From assembly GCA_947462175.1 (NCBI GenBank), contig CANHOE010000181.1, positions 1-5,848 on the forward strand: a stretch of 5,848 bases of DNA, in the 5' to 3' direction. Below the pieces are notes generated by a model. It had not been told where the DNA came from and searched no databases. It was given only the letters and a program-made list of their open reading frames with translations. Positions 4,011 to 5,848 of this stretch are shown piece after piece. Both the position numbers and the translations under genes were made by a program. Numbering within the stretch: position 1 is the first letter of the stretch; each line of letters opens with the position of its first letter. Source of the DNA: Burkholderiales bacterium (GTDB lineage: Bacteria > Pseudomonadota > Gammaproteobacteria > Burkholderiales > Burkholderiaceae_C).

Positions 4011-5848
4011 ATGAAGAAATCCACACGCTGGGCATTGATCGTCTCGATGGTCGCGGCGACCGGTGTCGCCATGGTGCTGGCCTTTCTGCTGTCCATTGCC
4101 ACCGACAACCGCCTGTTCTACGAAAAGCACTTCCAGTGGTTGTTCTGGATCAATTTGCTGGTGGCCGGCCTGCTGATGCTCGTCATCGGTATCGCTGCGA
4201 CGCGCCTTCTGGTGCGTGTCCAGCGGGGCAAATTCGGCAGCCGGCTGCTGCTGAAACTGGCCGCCATCTTTGCGCTGGTCGGCGTGCTGCCCGGTGTGCT
4301 GATCTACACCGTGAGCTACCAGTTCGTCTCGCGCGGCATCGAGAGCTGGTTCGACGTCAAGGTGGAAGGTGCGCTCGATGCCGGCCTGGCGCTGGGCCGG
4401 GGGACTCTGGATGCCCAAGTCAATGATCTGGCCAGCAAGACCCAGCTCGCCGCCGATCGGCTCGGAGAAGGGCGCGGCGACATCCAGGCGCTGTCACTCG
4501 AACGGTTGCGCGAAGACCTCTCGGCGCAAAACGTGGCCATCGTCAACGGCGTGGGGCAGGTGCTGCTGTCCGCTGATCGCTCGGCCGAGTTGCTGGGGCC
4601 CGACAGGCCTTCGCCGAGGCTGCTGCGCAATGCGCGCGATGGGCGTGCGGTGGCACAGCTCGAAGGGCTGGACGACGACAGCTCAGCCGCTGGAGACCCC
4701 GGCGACGCGGCATCAGCCACCCCGAATCCAGGGCAGGCACGCATCCGGGCTCTTGCCTACCTCCCGAGCACCGGCATCGCGCTGACGCCGCAGGAGCGCT
4801 ACCTGATGATCACGACGCGACTTCCTGTCGCGCTGGCCAGCAATGCGCTGGCGGTCCAGTCCGCCTATCGCGAGTATCAGCAGCGCTCGCTGGCGCGCGA
4901 GGGCCTGCGCGAGATGTACATCGGCACGCTGACACTGACACTGATCCTCGCGGTGTTCGGTGCGCTGCTGCTGGCCTTGACACTTTCGAACCAGATCGCA
5001 CGACCGCTGCTCATGCTGGCCGACGGCGTGCGGCAGGTCGCCCAAGGCGATCTCGGGGCCAAGCAGGTGTTCGACTCGCGCGATGAACTGGGGGGGCTCA
5101 CACGCTCGTTTGCCGACATGACCGAACAGCTGTCCGAGGCGCGCGCGCTGGTCCAGCGCAGCGTCTCACAGGTCGAGGGCGCGCGGGCCAACCTGCAGAC
5201 CATCCTCGACAACCTGACTGCTGGCGTGATCGTGTTCGACCGCCAGGGGCGCATCGACACGGTGAACCCCGGCGCCACTCGCATCGTGCGCTTGCCGCTG
5301 GGCGCCTACCGAGGCAGGAGGCTGGCCGATGTCGAGGGGCTGCAGGACTTCGCCGCGGCGGTGTGGCAGCGCTTCGAACTGCATGCCGACCGACTGGACA
5401 CCGGCGAACGCGACCATTGGCAGGAGGCATTCGAACTGCAGGCCGGGCCGGACCGCGACGCCCTGACGCTGCTGGTGCGCGGCGCCGCCATGCCCGAGGG
5501 GGCGCGGCTGATGGTGTTCGACGACATCACCGAGGTGGTTTCGGCCCAGCGCGTAGAAGCCTGGGGCGAGGTCGCGCGCCGGCTGGCGCACGAGATCAAG
5601 AACCCGCTGACGCCGATCCAGCTGTCGGCCGAACGACTCGAGCACAAGCTCGCCGCCAAGCTTGAGGGCGCAGACCAGGCGATGCTGGTGCGCGCGGTTG
5701 GCACCATCGTCACGCAGGTGCAGGCCATGAAGACGCTGGTCAATGAATTCCGCGATTACGCCCGGCTGCCCGCCGCGCGGTTGAGTCCGCTGGACCTGAA
5801 CGTGTTGGTCAGCGAGGTGCTGACGCTGTATTCCACTGCACAGGAAGC
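4011..5848 (+). CDS. ntrY: NtrY-type membrane sensor histidine kinase, partial (3' end outside window)
   Basis: The reading frame is open from ATG 4011 to the window end (612 codons and two bases), with no stop or frameshift. NtrY kinases autophosphorylate on His and pass phosphate to NtrX; they are linked to nitrogen, redox and envelope responses. Order of parts: membrane helices at about 7-29, 44-66 and 79-104; the NtrY signature 'GVLPGVLIYTVSYQFVSRGI' then 'ESWFDVKVE'; an extracytoplasmic region of about 107-300; a fourth helix at about 302-325; HAMP at about 326-380; a PAS domain starting near 394 ('NLQTILDNLTAGVIVFDRQG'); and the dimerisation/phosphoacceptor block 'EVARRLAHEIKNPLTPIQLS' with phosphoacceptor His527. 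The ATP-binding domain lies beyond the edge. An Asp/Ser/Ala/Pro-rich low-complexity stretch occupies about 221-242 in the sensor region. AGGGA at 3992-3996, overlapping the upstream stop codon, is a distant ribosome binding site candidate. ntrX is expected next. Confidence 0.93.
   Translation, partial: MKKSTRWALIVSMVAATGVAMVLAFLLSIATDNRLFYEKHFQWLFWINLLVAGLLMLVIGIAATRLLVRVQRGKFGSRLLLKLAAIFALVGVLPGVLIYTVSYQFVSRGIESWFDVKVEGALDAGLALGRGTLDAQVNDLASKTQLAADRLGEGRGDIQALSLERLREDLSAQNVAIVNGVGQVLLSADRSAELLGPDRPSPRLLRNARDGRAVAQLEGLDDDSSAAGDPGDAASATPNPGQARIRALAYLPSTGIALTPQERYLMITTRLPVALASNALAVQSAYREYQQRSLAREGLREMYIGTLTLTLILAVFGALLLALTLSNQIARPLLMLADGVRQVAQGDLGAKQVFDSRDELGGLTRSFADMTEQLSEARALVQRSVSQVEGARANLQTILDNLTAGVIVFDRQGRIDTVNPGATRIVRLPLGAYRGRRLADVEGLQDFAAAVWQRFELHADRLDTGERDHWQEAFELQAGPDRDALTLLVRGAAMPEGARLMVFDDITEVVSAQRVEAWGEVARRLAHEIKNPLTPIQLSAERLEHKLAAKLEGADQAMLVRAVGTIVTQVQAMKTLVNEFRDYARLPAARLSPLDLNVLVSEVLTLYSTAQE

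Noticed and set aside
3346..4035. A 229-codon open frame on the minus strand, opposite the DUF4390 gene
   Set aside because: It is an antisense shadow with no domain; the plus strand holds a protein with an export signal and family-like blocks.
4931..4944. Short tandem repeat GACACT-GACACT in ntrY
   Set aside because: It is two copies of six bases coding for Leu-Thr repeats in the fourth membrane helix; explained by the protein sequence.
4011..5848. Possible frameshift or pseudogene in ntrY
   Set aside because: I translated the frame codon by codon from 4011 to the window end. It is uninterrupted and all domains occur in the expected order; it only lacks a stop because the window ends.
1..5848. 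A novel defence system, mobile element, CRISPR array or RNA gene
   Set aside because: No repeat arrays, transposase, integrase, tRNA-like or rRNA-like sequence was seen. All genes are core-type with uniform base composition; the folE-BLUF pairing is the only unusual context.

Overview
The window is ordinary, tightly packed, high-GC chromosomal DNA. Gene content and protein style fit a betaproteobacterium of the order Burkholderiales, probably near the Leptothrix/Rubrivivax/Methylibium lineages. That placement rests on protein similarity remembered by eye, not on a search. There are no RNA genes, insertion sequences, CRISPR arrays or signs of recent transfer, and no gene-free stretch longer than about 80 bases.

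Layout: (1) Positions 1-105 are the 3' end of proA (proline biosynthesis). It is followed after 34 bases by a small membrane-anchored LemA-family protein (140-685). (2) A minus-strand pair converges on these genes: folE (GTP cyclohydrolase I, 1178-1942) and then, 33 bases downstream, a short stand-alone BLUF blue-light photoreceptor (719-1144). The 33-base gap between lemA and the BLUF gene holds a GC-rich inverted repeat that may act as a shared terminator. (3) A short divergent region with three small palindromes separates folE from a plus-strand run of three genes: rsmB (16S rRNA m5C967 methyltransferase, about 2018-3370), a DUF4390 envelope protein (3379-3993), and an NtrY-type membrane sensor histidine kinase (4011 to the window end, cut off after the dimerisation/phosphoacceptor region).

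How the genes relate: the rsmB, DUF4390 and ntrY genes are spaced by 8 and 17 bases and are almost certainly co-transcribed. A response regulator, ntrX, would be expected just past the window edge. The most thought-provoking arrangement is folE with BLUF. A photoreceptor with every flavin-pocket residue intact, but no output domain, sits in an apparent operon with the first enzyme of pterin/folate synthesis. That suggests, without proving, a light-linked function for pterin supply or a light-controlled partner interaction.
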